Source of the DNA: Deltaproteobacteria bacterium | GTDB lineage: Bacteria > Myxococcota > UBA796 > SXON01 | Assembly: GCA_947483545.1 (NCBI GenBank) | Contig: CANKNP010000129.1 | Coordinates: forward strand, 1-12,609 | Direction: 5' to 3' | Length of the DNA: 12,609 nucleotides | Shown: positions 6,101 through 12,609 of the stretch, piece by piece | Layout of the letters: every line of letters begins with the position of its first letter | How positions within the stretch are numbered: position 1 is the stretch's first letter | Position numbers and translations under genes: made by a program | The notes under the pieces: generated by a model | The model's database searches: none | What the model was told of the DNA's origin: nothing | The model's input: only the letters and a program-made list of their open reading frames with translations

Positions 6101-8874
6101 CCCCCGGCGGTGCTCACCACGCCCTCTCCCCCGTACGCCACCTTGGGCCGCTTCCCCCCCATGCCCCCCCCGCCGGTCCCGTACCCGCTGGCCCCGGCCG
6201 ATCCCACCATCGCGTCGGAGCCCGGGGCATACCCATAGTCCATCCGCCGCATCTCACTCTTCTCTGCCATCCGCTCCTCCTCCGCCAGCAGGCCCGCTGC
6301 GATCAGCGTCCCTTCCACCGGCCCCGGACGCCACGCCACGCCCGCGTACCCCCGCCCCCCCGTCCAGAGCGGCGCGACCCCCGCCATACGATCCTTCCCA
6401 CTCTCCCGGAGATACGCCCACACCCGGCTCCCCGCCTCGCTCTGGATCGTCACGGTGGATTGTTCACCGCGCACCAACGCCCCCGTCACCTTCAGCACCG
6501 GCGCCGTCGCCCCCCCGAGGGGCACCGCCTCGCCGTTGCCGGTGACCAGGAACGACTCCGCCGTCCCCGCGCGTGCCGGACCGGCGAATGCCCGGCCCAC
6601 GGATGCGCCTTCGCGAAGGACCGTGGCTCCGCGCACCCCCTCCGCCGTGTGGGCGGCCAGCACCGGCGCGCCCGTCCACGCCCCCCGGGCGTCGATGTTG
6701 CCGTCGCCGTTGGGATCGACCACGGTGAGTTTGCTCACCGGCCCGCACGACCCGCCCCCCGTCCACGCGCACAGCGCCCACTCCCCTGCCTGCGCCAAGG
6801 CGACCGGGGACCCCCCTATGAACCACTGGGTCCTTCCCCCCAGCGTCGCCCTGAGCCACGGCGTGCCCGGCGGCACCGTCATCGCCACCGCCTGTCCCAG
6901 CCCCACGATCTCGGGCACGTTGGAGAGCGGCCCCGCGAGATCGGCCTGCGTGATCGACAGGTGCCCGTCCACCCTGAGCCCGCCCACGACGAGCTCCACG
7001 CTCAGCTGGTCGTCCGGTCCAGCCCCGGCCAACGAGACGGGGATCTGGACCGGCTCGGTCCCGATCACCACCGCTGTCTCGCCCGAAGACCAGGGCGTGG
7101 ACCATTGGACCGTCGCGTCGATCCCCCCCGCTGGCACCGTCCCCGTGCCGGCGACGTGTACCAGGACCGTCGATCCGGCGATCGCCTCGGAGATCCCCCG
7201 ATGCTCGGGGTCCGCGGCGTCTGAGAAGGTCACGCTGGCGGCGGCTCGCGACGCATTTGCAGTCCCGACGTACGTGGAGCCGAGCATTTGACCGCCGGCC
7301 TCGACGACGAGCGAGCCGCCCCCCTGCACGAAGATCCGCGCGTGGCCGACACCGCCGGCCATCCGCACCTCCTGGGAGGCGAGCGCGCCGGCATTCCGGC
7401 CCGTGCTCCGCAGGGTCACGACCGTTGGCGTTGCAGCCCCGCTCGCCGCCGTGCCGAAGATCTGCACGTCTCGCACGTCGCCCCGCTCGGGCACCGCCCG
7501 ATCCCACAGGACGACCGCCCAGGACTCCCGCCGGGGCGGCTGCGCGCCGGGGGCCCGCGCCGTGACGAACCCCAGGCCCTCCCCGCTCGTCGCCATCACC
7601 CGCACGGCGCCCGTGATCTTCACGCGGGCGATCCCATCGCGCCCCGTCCGCGCCTCGGTGATCGTGCCCGCGTCGTCCACCAGGAGGGTGGCCCCGGCGA
7701 CAGCCTGACCCGCTCGCAGCACGGCGATGGCGGCGTCCTCGCCCTGGCGCACGACCTGCACCTCCAGCGGACGGGACAGCACCAGGGCGGTGGCGCGTTC
7801 GTTGCCTGCGCGCACCGTCAGGGCCGTGAGCGGGCCGGCGGCGCGGGGTCGGACTTCTGTGCGGCGGAGCGGCCGGGCCGGGTCCAGCGGGACCTCCCAC
7901 GCTTGATCGGGCTCCAGGAGGAACGCATCCAGGAGGGTGTCCAGCGGATGGGCTGTGCTCCCCGACCCCGCCCGAAACATCGCCGCAGCATCCACCCGGT
8001 GCTGGCTCACTTGCAGCTTGTCGGTAGCTGAGGCGATCACCTCGACGCGACCGCCGCCCTCGACCGGCACCAGGCGCAGGCCTGGCTCAGTCCGGGCGTG
8101 CCCGCCGATCACCGCGGTCATCGGTCCCCCCGTGCCGCACGTCCCCGCAAACCGCTCGGCGAGGTCGAGGTCGAGGCCATCCCAGAGCAGCCTCTCCGCG
8201 AGCTCCTCGCACCATGTGCCCTCCGAAAAGCTCTCTGCCAACGCCCAGAGCGCCGCCGTTCGTTCGACGCTTCGGGTGTCACCATCCTCGGGCAGCGCGC
8301 GGTACCGAAGCGTCGGATCTCCGGCCCCGTCCACCGTTTGCAAGGCCGCCAACGCGGACTCCCGGTCGGTTGCCCCCTCCAGGAGCGCGGCGAGCGCCTG
8401 GCCCCGCGCCTCCCCGCCGAGCGCAGTGCGTCCTTCGATCTCCGCCAGCTCCAACCAGGCCTCTCGCCGATCCGCCGCCGACTCGGCTACGTTTGCCCGC
8501 GCCTGGACCACCTCGCTCACCGAGATCGCGCCGGGTGTCGTGCTCGGCACGGTCTCGGCCTGGATTCGACGAAGCAACCTCACCCCCGCCGCTGGGTCCT
8601 GGCTTGCCAACTGAACCGCCCACGCGAGCCTCAGTCGCTGGACGCTCAGGTCCGCCGGGACCAAGGTGTGCGCCGACCCTCCGCTCTCCTCGGTCTGGGT
8701 AGCCTCCCAAAGCGCGTCACGAGCTGATCCAGCGCTTCGGTCACCTCCTCGTGCGGGCAGAGGTTCAAGCGCGCCATCTCCGACATGCGGGCGGCGGCCA
8801 CCACGGCGTCCGCACGGTCGGCGGTCTCGACCAAGAGCGCGTAGGTCGAGACCGCCCGCCCCGGCGCGTCCCAC
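3166..8874 (-). CDS. Macroglobulin (MG/A2M)-like giant secreted protein, main part of a gene split by a frame change
   Basis: This frame gives 1,902 residues, but only those from about residue 56 (base 8709 leftward) look like real protein. The first 55 are Gly/Arg-rich and overlap a better frame encoding the N-terminus. Residues 57-250 are helical. Residues 350-430 hold an MG-type fold ('AGQAVAGATLLVDDAGTI', then 'TGRDGIARV'), and more beta domains run to about 860. Residue 720 starts a calcium-loop-like 'DPNGDGNID'. A Gly-rich segment (about 885-920) precedes a region resembling the A2M domain ('APGAFTFDVPAWISAADVEV'). Helical repeats (about 1005-1210) recall the alpha/alpha toroid, and TPR-like helices cover about 1480-1690. 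A second MG-like module lies at 1700-1860 ('PEGAYLVTITV', 'RGAPVPAAQLWLFDAAG'). There is no thioester motif (CxEQ). Its six Cys (222, 246, 702, 710, 1288, 1311) are spaced like three disulfide pairs, fitting an exported protein. Bacterial A2M proteins trap proteases or guard the envelope. The MG-like folds are fairly clear; the A2M assignment is tentative. Confidence 0.65.
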   Translation of the reverse strand: MGRAGAGGLDLRALGRDRRPCGRRGGRRPHVGDGALEPLPARGGDRSAGSARDALWEATQTEESGGSAHTLVPADLSVQRLRLAWAVQLASQDPAAGVRLLRRIQAETVPSTTPGAISVSEVVQARANVAESAADRREAWLELAEIEGRTALGGEARGQALAALLEGATDRESALAALQTVDGAGDPTLRYRALPEDGDTRSVERTAALWALAESFSEGTWCEELAERLLWDGLDLDLAERFAGTCGTGGPMTAVIGGHARTEPGLRLVPVEGGGRVEVIASATDKLQVSQHRVDAAAMFRAGSGSTAHPLDTLLDAFLLEPDQAWEVPLDPARPLRRTEVRPRAAGPLTALTVRAGNERATALVLSRPLEVQVVRQGEDAAIAVLRAGQAVAGATLLVDDAGTITEARTGRDGIARVKITGAVRVMATSGEGLGFVTARAPGAQPPRRESWAVVLWDRAVPERGDVRDVQIFGTAASGAATPTVVTLRSTGRNAGALASQEVRMAGGVGHARIFVQGGGSLVVEAGGQMLGSTYVGTANASRAAASVTFSDAADPEHRGISEAIAGSTVLVHVAGTGTVPAGGIDATVQWSTPWSSGETAVVIGTEPVQIPVSLAGAGPDDQLSVELVVGGLRVDGHLSITQADLAGPLSNVPEIVGLGQAVAMTVPPGTPWLRATLGGRTQWFIGGSPVALAQAGEWALCAWTGGGSCGPVSKLTVVDPNGDGNIDARGAWTGAPVLAAHTAEGVRGATVLREGASVGRAFAGPARAGTAESFLVTGNGEAVPLGGATAPVLKVTGALVRGEQSTVTIQSEAGSRVWAYLRESGKDRMAGVAPLWTGGRGYAGVAWRPGPVEGTLIAAGLLAEEERMAEKSEMRRMDYGYAPGSDAMVGSAGASGYGTGGGGMGGKRPKVAYGGEGVVSTAGGFFGEPKAIGVVDGKAPGAFTFDVPAWISAADVEVVVQTRDGRWTSEIVPIAVRGPSPGRVPDLAEPTLRDTAAIMSPDGSTLDPVGAELLHLARALPSWASVHALAALAAADRPTGPVRGAATALAAAREEHQASNPDWLAEEALARHLLAARKRPTSGRPLGDPYYAARSLAALTLAGSDLPDERDRARIAADRLLQGKDLPAWVVARGALALWLAGDGADALTRLPDPDPARPADAATIAAVRTVISGVADPTHAARWWATARSEGAYAGDRALALHALSRVSGRWFPPEAAEGNPAALDLWAESPVTEWRGRTFQRSNADGSYTPGQSLMQPDEVRVPAGRLLPIYVRMPGIPLPTRLRCPDGSGSLWVEMTASLTSVNTALCRVRPREEGDVALIISRFDANGERIATQALTIHVGAPREAALTDPMSENERLELAVALSRSGDLQARSVLSEVIRTTDLPPAWLKRASEALLTGAVAAAPRADADPLLLIQAFQGFREHVTDGTLDLPAAAALAHAYGAVPEGSVPNGAARALSATRVVMDARFKEELAAVSNLRSAGLELTALKLLQELLGRYPETPTVVRARFLVPAMLLGRAEGDGDRLGYTRSSLRHTAAAELAGFLLLHPPGTPDATPETPEAGALLSDALHALGDPARERSLTALLATAFRGVAGAEDVSWRLSLADARAVGAAGQPAAALRILDGIGVIPAVGTDTIALERGRALEALGRTGDAKLAFAAAAAGEPEAADRIAWLDRTAFATPSLLVLAPGAAPVIPALLRPGTEVTVTAIAIALEAALLRDAGGLRTDSIHVDGLRPTASKTLPVGAAGDVPLPALPEGAYLVTITVGARSERLVVVRTDAELVMTSSGGGTLLHLTTTRGAPVPAAQLWLFDAAGTVQTLTTDTQGSAWSPTVAKTAVARRGDRYAMAQAVAVPTQNNRAPPRPAARPKAADEAAYDDLFRQDAAQKVQASGL

Positions 8875-9512
8875 TCCAGCGCCATCGCCGCCCGGATCCG
8901 CGTGGGTGCGGTGGCGCGCTCTCCGTCTACGTCGAGGCGCCCGCGCGCTGCCCGAGACAGCTCTGCGGCGTGAAAGTCAGCCGGCAGGCGAAACAGAGCG
9001 TCCTGGGCGCGGTTTCGCACGCGCTCCGACGGAGCGAGATCGATCGCGGCCTGCAGGAAGAGCCCCGCGCTCTCCACGTCCGGCTCGGTGTCCTTCGTCG
9101 CGGCCAATCGCTCGGTGGCCCAGCCGATCAGCAGCTCCCCGAGCGCATCGCGGTGTGTTCCAGCGAGCGCGAGATCCATCTCAGCGAGCGCCCGTCCGGC
9201 CGCAGCCTTCACCTCTCCCCGCGCGGCTGCCAGGTCGATTCGCCCCCACACATCAAGCGGGCCGTCCCCCGAGAAAAGCCTGTCGGCCAGCGTGTAGTTG
9301 CCGGTCCGTAGCGCATATCGGGCGGCGAGCCATTGGAGGTGCGGGTCGGCACATTGCTCCAAGGTAGCGAAGGCGGTGGTACCCCGCCCGCTCAACGCAG
9401 CGGCCAGGGCGACCTCCTCGGGGGTGGCGGCAGCGTCGGCCGCGCCGGCCGGGGAAAGGACGCAGGTTGCGAGGGTCAGGCAGGTAAGGGCGAGCGCGCG
9501 TGGGGAGGGCAT
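8646..9512 (-). CDS. N-terminal part of the macroglobulin-like protein (signal peptide and helical repeats), before the frame change
   Basis: From ATG 9512 the frame gives a clear export signal, 'MPSPRALALTCLTLATCVLS' then 'PAGA', with a likely cut after residue 24. 'LATC' is a poor lipobox, so a lipoprotein is unlikely. Residues 30-268 are Ala/Leu/Glu-rich helices in TPR-like pairs, for example 'WLAARYALRTGNYTLADRLF' (61-80). After F268 (TTT, 8709-8711) the frame turns into an Arg/Pro-rich run and stops at 8646. The plausible continuation ('EATQTEESGG...') is in the -1 frame. Residues 1-268 plus the main part would give about 2,115 residues, the size and layout (signal, helical repeats, MG domains) of large envelope macroglobulin-like proteins. 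The gene is divergent from the metalloprotease, 57 bases away. A weak AAGG lies just before the ATG. As it stands the product would be a secreted 288-residue stub. Confidence 0.7.
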   Translation of the reverse strand: MPSPRALALTCLTLATCVLSPAGAADAAATPEEVALAAALSGRGTTAFATLEQCADPHLQWLAARYALRTGNYTLADRLFSGDGPLDVWGRIDLAAARGEVKAAAGRALAEMDLALAGTHRDALGELLIGWATERLAATKDTEPDVESAGLFLQAAIDLAPSERVRNRAQDALFRLPADFHAAELSRAARGRLDVDGERATAPTRIRAAMALEWDAPGRAVSTYALLVETADRADAVVAAARMSEMARLNLCPHEEVTEALDQLVTRFGRLPRPRRAEGRRTPWSRRT

Positions 9513-9557
9513 ACGCCTTGGACTATGGCGCCGGACGTTGGTTCGCGGAAACGTGGT

Positions 9558-9563
9558 TACCCC
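9558..9563 (+). promoter_or_regulatory. Possible TANNNC -10-like element of the metalloprotease gene
   Basis: TACCCC lies exactly 6 bases before ATG 9570. It has the same spacing as the two TANNNT elements at the lipoxygenase/surface-protein gap but lacks the final T. There is no Shine-Dalgarno sequence before 9570. The signal is weak alone, and its main value is that it favours 9570 over the in-frame ATG at 9525. Confidence 0.25.
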
Positions 9564-9569
9564 GCTCCG

Positions 9570-12500
9570 ATGCTCCTGCACCTGATCCTGCCCGCCCTCG
9601 CCCTCCGCCCGCCGGTGCTGCCTGGGGAGCCCGCGCCGACGAGCGTGTCGAGCCCAGACGACGTCCACTTGTCCTTCCACGCTGGGCTTCAGTGGCGCCT
9701 TGGGGCGACACCGCGGGCCGTCGAATTCCGGGAGCGTTGGGGGGTCGGTTGGATTCGGTTTGACGAGCGGAATGGCACCCCCCGGTTCCTCGGGCTCGGG
9801 GGGATCCCGGAAGCCGAGACCACCGCGCTGGTGGCCGACATCGCGGCGCTCGCGGGGATCGACGCGGCAGAGCTCTCGATCGCGGAGACCACCAAGCACC
9901 CGACCGACAGCGGCGACCGACAGCTGGTGCGATTCGCGCGGCATCACCACGGCGCCATCGTCGAGCGCGACGAGATCCTGTTGATCCTCACGAACGGGCG
10001 GATCGGCGGCGCGCGGGTGCGGCTCACCCCGCTCGGAAGCCTTGGGCCTGCGCTGCCCGGAGAGCGCATCGTGCCGCTGCCCAACGGCCGGGCGGTGTTG
10101 GCGTTCCGAATCGAATCGCCCATTCAGGTCGCGTATATCGACCGCCTTGGAAATACCCTGTGGGCGTATGACCCGCGCCACTTCTCCGACCTGACGGTGG
10201 AATACGAGCCGATCACGGTCGGCGACGCGCTGATGGTCGGCCCTGCCCGAAACGTCACGATGACCGACGCTTCCGGTCTCGTCGAAGTCACCGCGGCCGA
10301 TGGCACCCACACGCTCTCCGGAACGCTCGACGCCTGGCTCGATGGCCCCTCGCTCGCAGTGTACGACGTGGGCGCGCCTGTCCACACGCCGGGCAGCGAC
10401 TCGTTCACGATCACCCACGATGAGGTGAGCCCTGCCGCTGCCGACGTGCTCCACAATTTCTATACCGTCTGGGATTGGCTCGGCGCGCGATGGCCAACCC
10501 ACGATTGGCTGGACGACCGGGTTCCGGCGTTCGTCCGCGTGGATGGCGTCTGCAACGCCTATTACACCGGCGGAACCATCAGCTTCTACGCGGAGAGTGA
10601 CGTCTGCGAAGATTTGGGCCGCATCGCGGACGTGATCTACCACGAGGTCGGCCACGGCGTTCACGACTACATCCTGGCCGGCGGCACGTTCGCGAGTGAC
10701 GTGTCCGAGGGCTCCGCCGATTTCGTCGCCAGCACCATTTTGGACAACACCGTCATCGGCAATGGTGCGGTGGGCCCCGGGTCGTATTTCCGGGAGATTG
10801 ACACGGACAAGTTCTATCCGGCCGACACCACCGGCGAGGTTCACAACGACGGATTGATCTGGGCCAGCTTTCTTTGGAACCTGCGGGAACAGTGGCGCGC
10901 GACCTACGGCGACGATGTGGGAATCCCGATGGTGGACGTGCTCTTCCTGGGCGCCCTGGAGCAAGGTCCTACGCTCACCGATCTGCACACTGCCGTGATG
11001 CTCGCCGACGACGATGATGGCGACTACACCAACGGCACGCCCCATGACTGTGAGCTTCAGGCGCTGTTGAACTACCATGGGCTCGGCCCCGGCGCGATCG
11101 GCGAGATCCTCTTCGAACACACGCCGCTCGGTTGGCAATCCAGCGCGACGCCGGGCTACCCCGTCTCGTTCAACCTGTACTCGTTGACCCCGGATTGTTC
11201 CGGCTTGGACGAGGACAGCGTCACGATCTGGTACACCACCGACGACAGCTTGCTCTTACCCGGCACCGTGATCCCGCCCGAGCTTCCGCCCCGCGACACC
11301 GGGACCCCCGACGACAGCGCCGACACCGGAGCTCCGCCGGTCGACTCCGGCGACACGGGCGGGCCACCCGAGCCCGAGATCGTCGGCTACGACGGTTGGT
11401 TCCAGGTCACCGTCAGCCACACCGGCGTGGCCTACGACGGTGTGATCCCGCGACAGGCCGCCACCTCGCACGTCCGCTATTTCATGGAGGCGACGTCCAC
11501 CGACGGCACCGAGGTCGTTCAAACCCACGCTGGCGAGGAGCAAGGGCTCTACGACTTCTGGGTTGGCGACCGGCACGCGGTGTGGTGCGAGGGTTTTGAG
11601 AGCGGATTCGGCGACTTCACCCACGGCCCCGGCCTCCCCTGGCTTCCTGACGACGAAGGCCGCTATCTCGACGAGTGGGTCACGGGTGCGCCCGTCGGCG
11701 GGGACTGGGATCCGGACGTTCCGGCCGAGGGCCTGAACATCGCGGCGACGGGGCTTGGCACCGACTACGTCGCGAACAACGCGGAGTACTTGAGCAGCCC
11801 CGTGCTCGACCTCTCCCTGGCCGGTCCGATGCTGCTGTTCCATCAGTCCCGTTGGCTCACCGTAGAGGACGCGACCTATGACCACGCCAACCTCTACGCG
11901 AACGACCTGCTGCTGTTCAGCAACGCAGCCTCTCGTGGCGGTTCGACCGCGCTCCTCGACACCGCTTGGGTGAGCCAGGACATCGCCCTGAGCGCCGTGG
12001 CCGACCCATCGGCCGTCACGTTCCACTGGACACTCACGACCGATCAAGGCCTGGAGTTCGGCGGCTGGGCGCTCGACGACGTGTGTGTGTACGACCTGGA
12101 CGATCCCCCCGGGCACTACCGTTCCGAGAATTTGGACGCCACGGATGATCAGTCGGAGATCGTCGTGACCTGGGAGAACCCCTGGATCACGCCGCTTGGA
12201 CACGTCCAGTTGGTGCGGAGCGCGACCGGATTTCCGGAGACCCCAACCGACGGCCAGATTCTGCTCGACGACGTGGCACCGGGGATCGGAGCCTCGCAGA
12301 CGTACATCGACGCGGACGTGCTCCCAGGGCAGACCTGGTACTACGCTCTGTTCGCCGCGGCCGAGGGGGAAGACTGGCAGGGGGGCGTGATCGAGGGCGA
12401 GAACGCGGACATGGGGAGCACCCCCGCCGACGAGCCAGCGGATTCGGACTCCGCGGTGGACAGCGCGGACAGCGAGGACACCGGGGTGCGCTCCGACACG

Positions 12501-12609
12501 TCGAAGGATCTCGTGGCTGAAAAGAGCTGCGGATGTGGGACGGGGGCGGGGGGGCCGGGGTGGTTGGGGCTCGTGATCGGGTTGGTTTGGGGGGGGAGGA
12601 GGCGCCTCA
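9570..12609 (+). CDS. Secreted zinc metalloprotease (gluzincin, M36/thermolysin-like) with MYXO-CTERM tail, 3' partial
   Basis: An uninterrupted frame gives 1,013 residues, ends inside the C-terminal Arg cluster, and has its stop past the window edge. ATG 9570 gives the signal 'MLLHLILPALA'. ATG 9525 is an alternative that adds 15 residues including 'RKR'. Residues about 30-160 resemble an FTP/PepSY-type propeptide. The active site is 'DVIYHEVGHGVHDY', with zinc ligands H358 and H362, catalytic E359, and a third ligand, E380, in 'SEGSADFVAS' 18 residues on. This is the gluzincin spacing, and 'SEGSADF' resembles the M36 motif 'GEGWSDF'. A Pro/Asp/Thr linker with DTG repeats (about 576-602) follows. 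A MAM-like domain spans about 673-840 ('WCEGFESG' to 'GGWALDDVCVYDL'), and an FnIII-like domain about 845-945. An acidic linker leads to Cys-Gly-Cys (987-989), a hydrophobic stretch and 'GGRRRL'. The enzyme probably cleaves extracellular proteins while surface-bound or after release. It is divergent from the macroglobulin-like gene. Confidence 0.88.
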   Translation, partial: MLLHLILPALALRPPVLPGEPAPTSVSSPDDVHLSFHAGLQWRLGATPRAVEFRERWGVGWIRFDERNGTPRFLGLGGIPEAETTALVADIAALAGIDAAELSIAETTKHPTDSGDRQLVRFARHHHGAIVERDEILLILTNGRIGGARVRLTPLGSLGPALPGERIVPLPNGRAVLAFRIESPIQVAYIDRLGNTLWAYDPRHFSDLTVEYEPITVGDALMVGPARNVTMTDASGLVEVTAADGTHTLSGTLDAWLDGPSLAVYDVGAPVHTPGSDSFTITHDEVSPAAADVLHNFYTVWDWLGARWPTHDWLDDRVPAFVRVDGVCNAYYTGGTISFYAESDVCEDLGRIADVIYHEVGHGVHDYILAGGTFASDVSEGSADFVASTILDNTVIGNGAVGPGSYFREIDTDKFYPADTTGEVHNDGLIWASFLWNLREQWRATYGDDVGIPMVDVLFLGALEQGPTLTDLHTAVMLADDDDGDYTNGTPHDCELQALLNYHGLGPGAIGEILFEHTPLGWQSSATPGYPVSFNLYSLTPDCSGLDEDSVTIWYTTDDSLLLPGTVIPPELPPRDTGTPDDSADTGAPPVDSGDTGGPPEPEIVGYDGWFQVTVSHTGVAYDGVIPRQAATSHVRYFMEATSTDGTEVVQTHAGEEQGLYDFWVGDRHAVWCEGFESGFGDFTHGPGLPWLPDDEGRYLDEWVTGAPVGGDWDPDVPAEGLNIAATGLGTDYVANNAEYLSSPVLDLSLAGPMLLFHQSRWLTVEDATYDHANLYANDLLLFSNAASRGGSTALLDTAWVSQDIALSAVADPSAVTFHWTLTTDQGLEFGGWALDDVCVYDLDDPPGHYRSENLDATDDQSEIVVTWENPWITPLGHVQLVRSATGFPETPTDGQILLDDVAPGIGASQTYIDADVLPGQTWYYALFAAAEGEDWQGGVIEGENADMGSTPADEPADSDSAVDSADSEDTGVRSDTSKDLVAEKSCGCGTGAGGPGWLGLVIGLVWGGRRRL

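Noticed and set aside
3466..7224. Two very long plus-strand open frames (3466-5304 and 5332-7224) opposite the macroglobulin-like gene
   Set aside because: Their products are Arg/Gly/Pro/His-rich with no domain pattern, while the opposite strand gives ordinary folded-protein sequence. They are antisense by-products of high GC content.
6464..7900. 478-codon minus-strand frame inside the macroglobulin-like gene
   Set aside because: It is an out-of-frame Gly/Arg-rich shadow of the MG-like region, which reads as folded beta domains in the main frame.
8703..8714. Programmed -1 ribosomal frameshift site
   Set aside because: CGC TTT GGG AGG does not match X-XXY-YYZ, re-pairing onto CTT TGG would be poor, and no downstream pseudoknot is obvious. 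An indel or sequence error is simpler.
9525..9572. ATG 9525 as the start of the metalloprotease
   Set aside because: It adds a basic n-region (RKR) and remains possible. It would leave only 12 bases to the divergent start, has no well-spaced ribosome site, and lacks the 6-base TANNN spacing seen at 9570. It is kept only as an alternative.
9513..11138. Minus-strand frame extending upstream of ATG 9512 as far as 11138
   Set aside because: It is antisense to the metalloprotease, whose plus-strand frame carries HEVGH and other motifs. The signal peptide at 9512 marks the true start of the minus-strand gene.
1..12609. CRISPR arrays, insertion sequences, phage genes, toxin-antitoxin or defence cassettes
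   Set aside because: I found no direct-repeat arrays, terminal inverted repeats, transposase motifs or small paired genes on either strand.

Overview
The window is GC-rich DNA with long open frames on both strands and two proteins ending in MYXO-CTERM-type tails: an Asp/Ser/Thr/Gly linker, Cys-Gly-Cys, a hydrophobic stretch and an Arg cluster. That tail type, the 'DTG' linkers and the large secreted proteins suggest a member of the Myxococcota (former Deltaproteobacteria). This is an inference from protein style, not from a marker gene.

Layout. Bases 2-184 hold the 3' end of a secreted esterase of the polyhydroxybutyrate-depolymerase/LpqC type (+). A GC-rich hairpin (198-215) and a complete tRNA-Arg with anticodon UCG (255-328, +) follow. 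Bases 329-454 show no gene. A 502-residue lipoxygenase-family enzyme lies at 455-1963 (-). Across only 38 bases, a secreted, probably surface-anchored protein of unknown role starts divergently (2002-3162, +). It converges within 3 bases on a very large gene read leftward (3166 to 9512, -). That gene encodes a secreted macroglobulin-like protein of about 2,100 residues but is split by a -1 frame change near 8706-8711. From the 57-base gap to its right, a secreted zinc metalloprotease runs rightward (9570 to the window edge, +). It has a propeptide-like domain, an HEVGH active site, MAM-like and FnIII-like domains and a MYXO-CTERM tail. Its stop codon lies beyond the window.

How the genes may work together. 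Three of the four large proteins look exported, and two appear destined for surface anchoring by the myxosortase route. The macroglobulin-like protein and the metalloprotease are divergent from one short control region. This suggests linked control of a protease and a protease-interacting protein, but nothing in the sequence proves they interact. The lipoxygenase keeps three iron-binding histidines and the C-terminal anchor, but has Gly at the usual Asn/Ser/His ligand position.

The most distinctive non-coding signal is in the 38-base lipoxygenase/surface-protein gap. Each start codon is preceded, at exactly 6 bases, by a TANNNT element on its own strand, and neither has a clear Shine-Dalgarno sequence. 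This is the arrangement known for leaderless bacterial transcripts. No mobile element, CRISPR array, phage gene or rRNA was seen.
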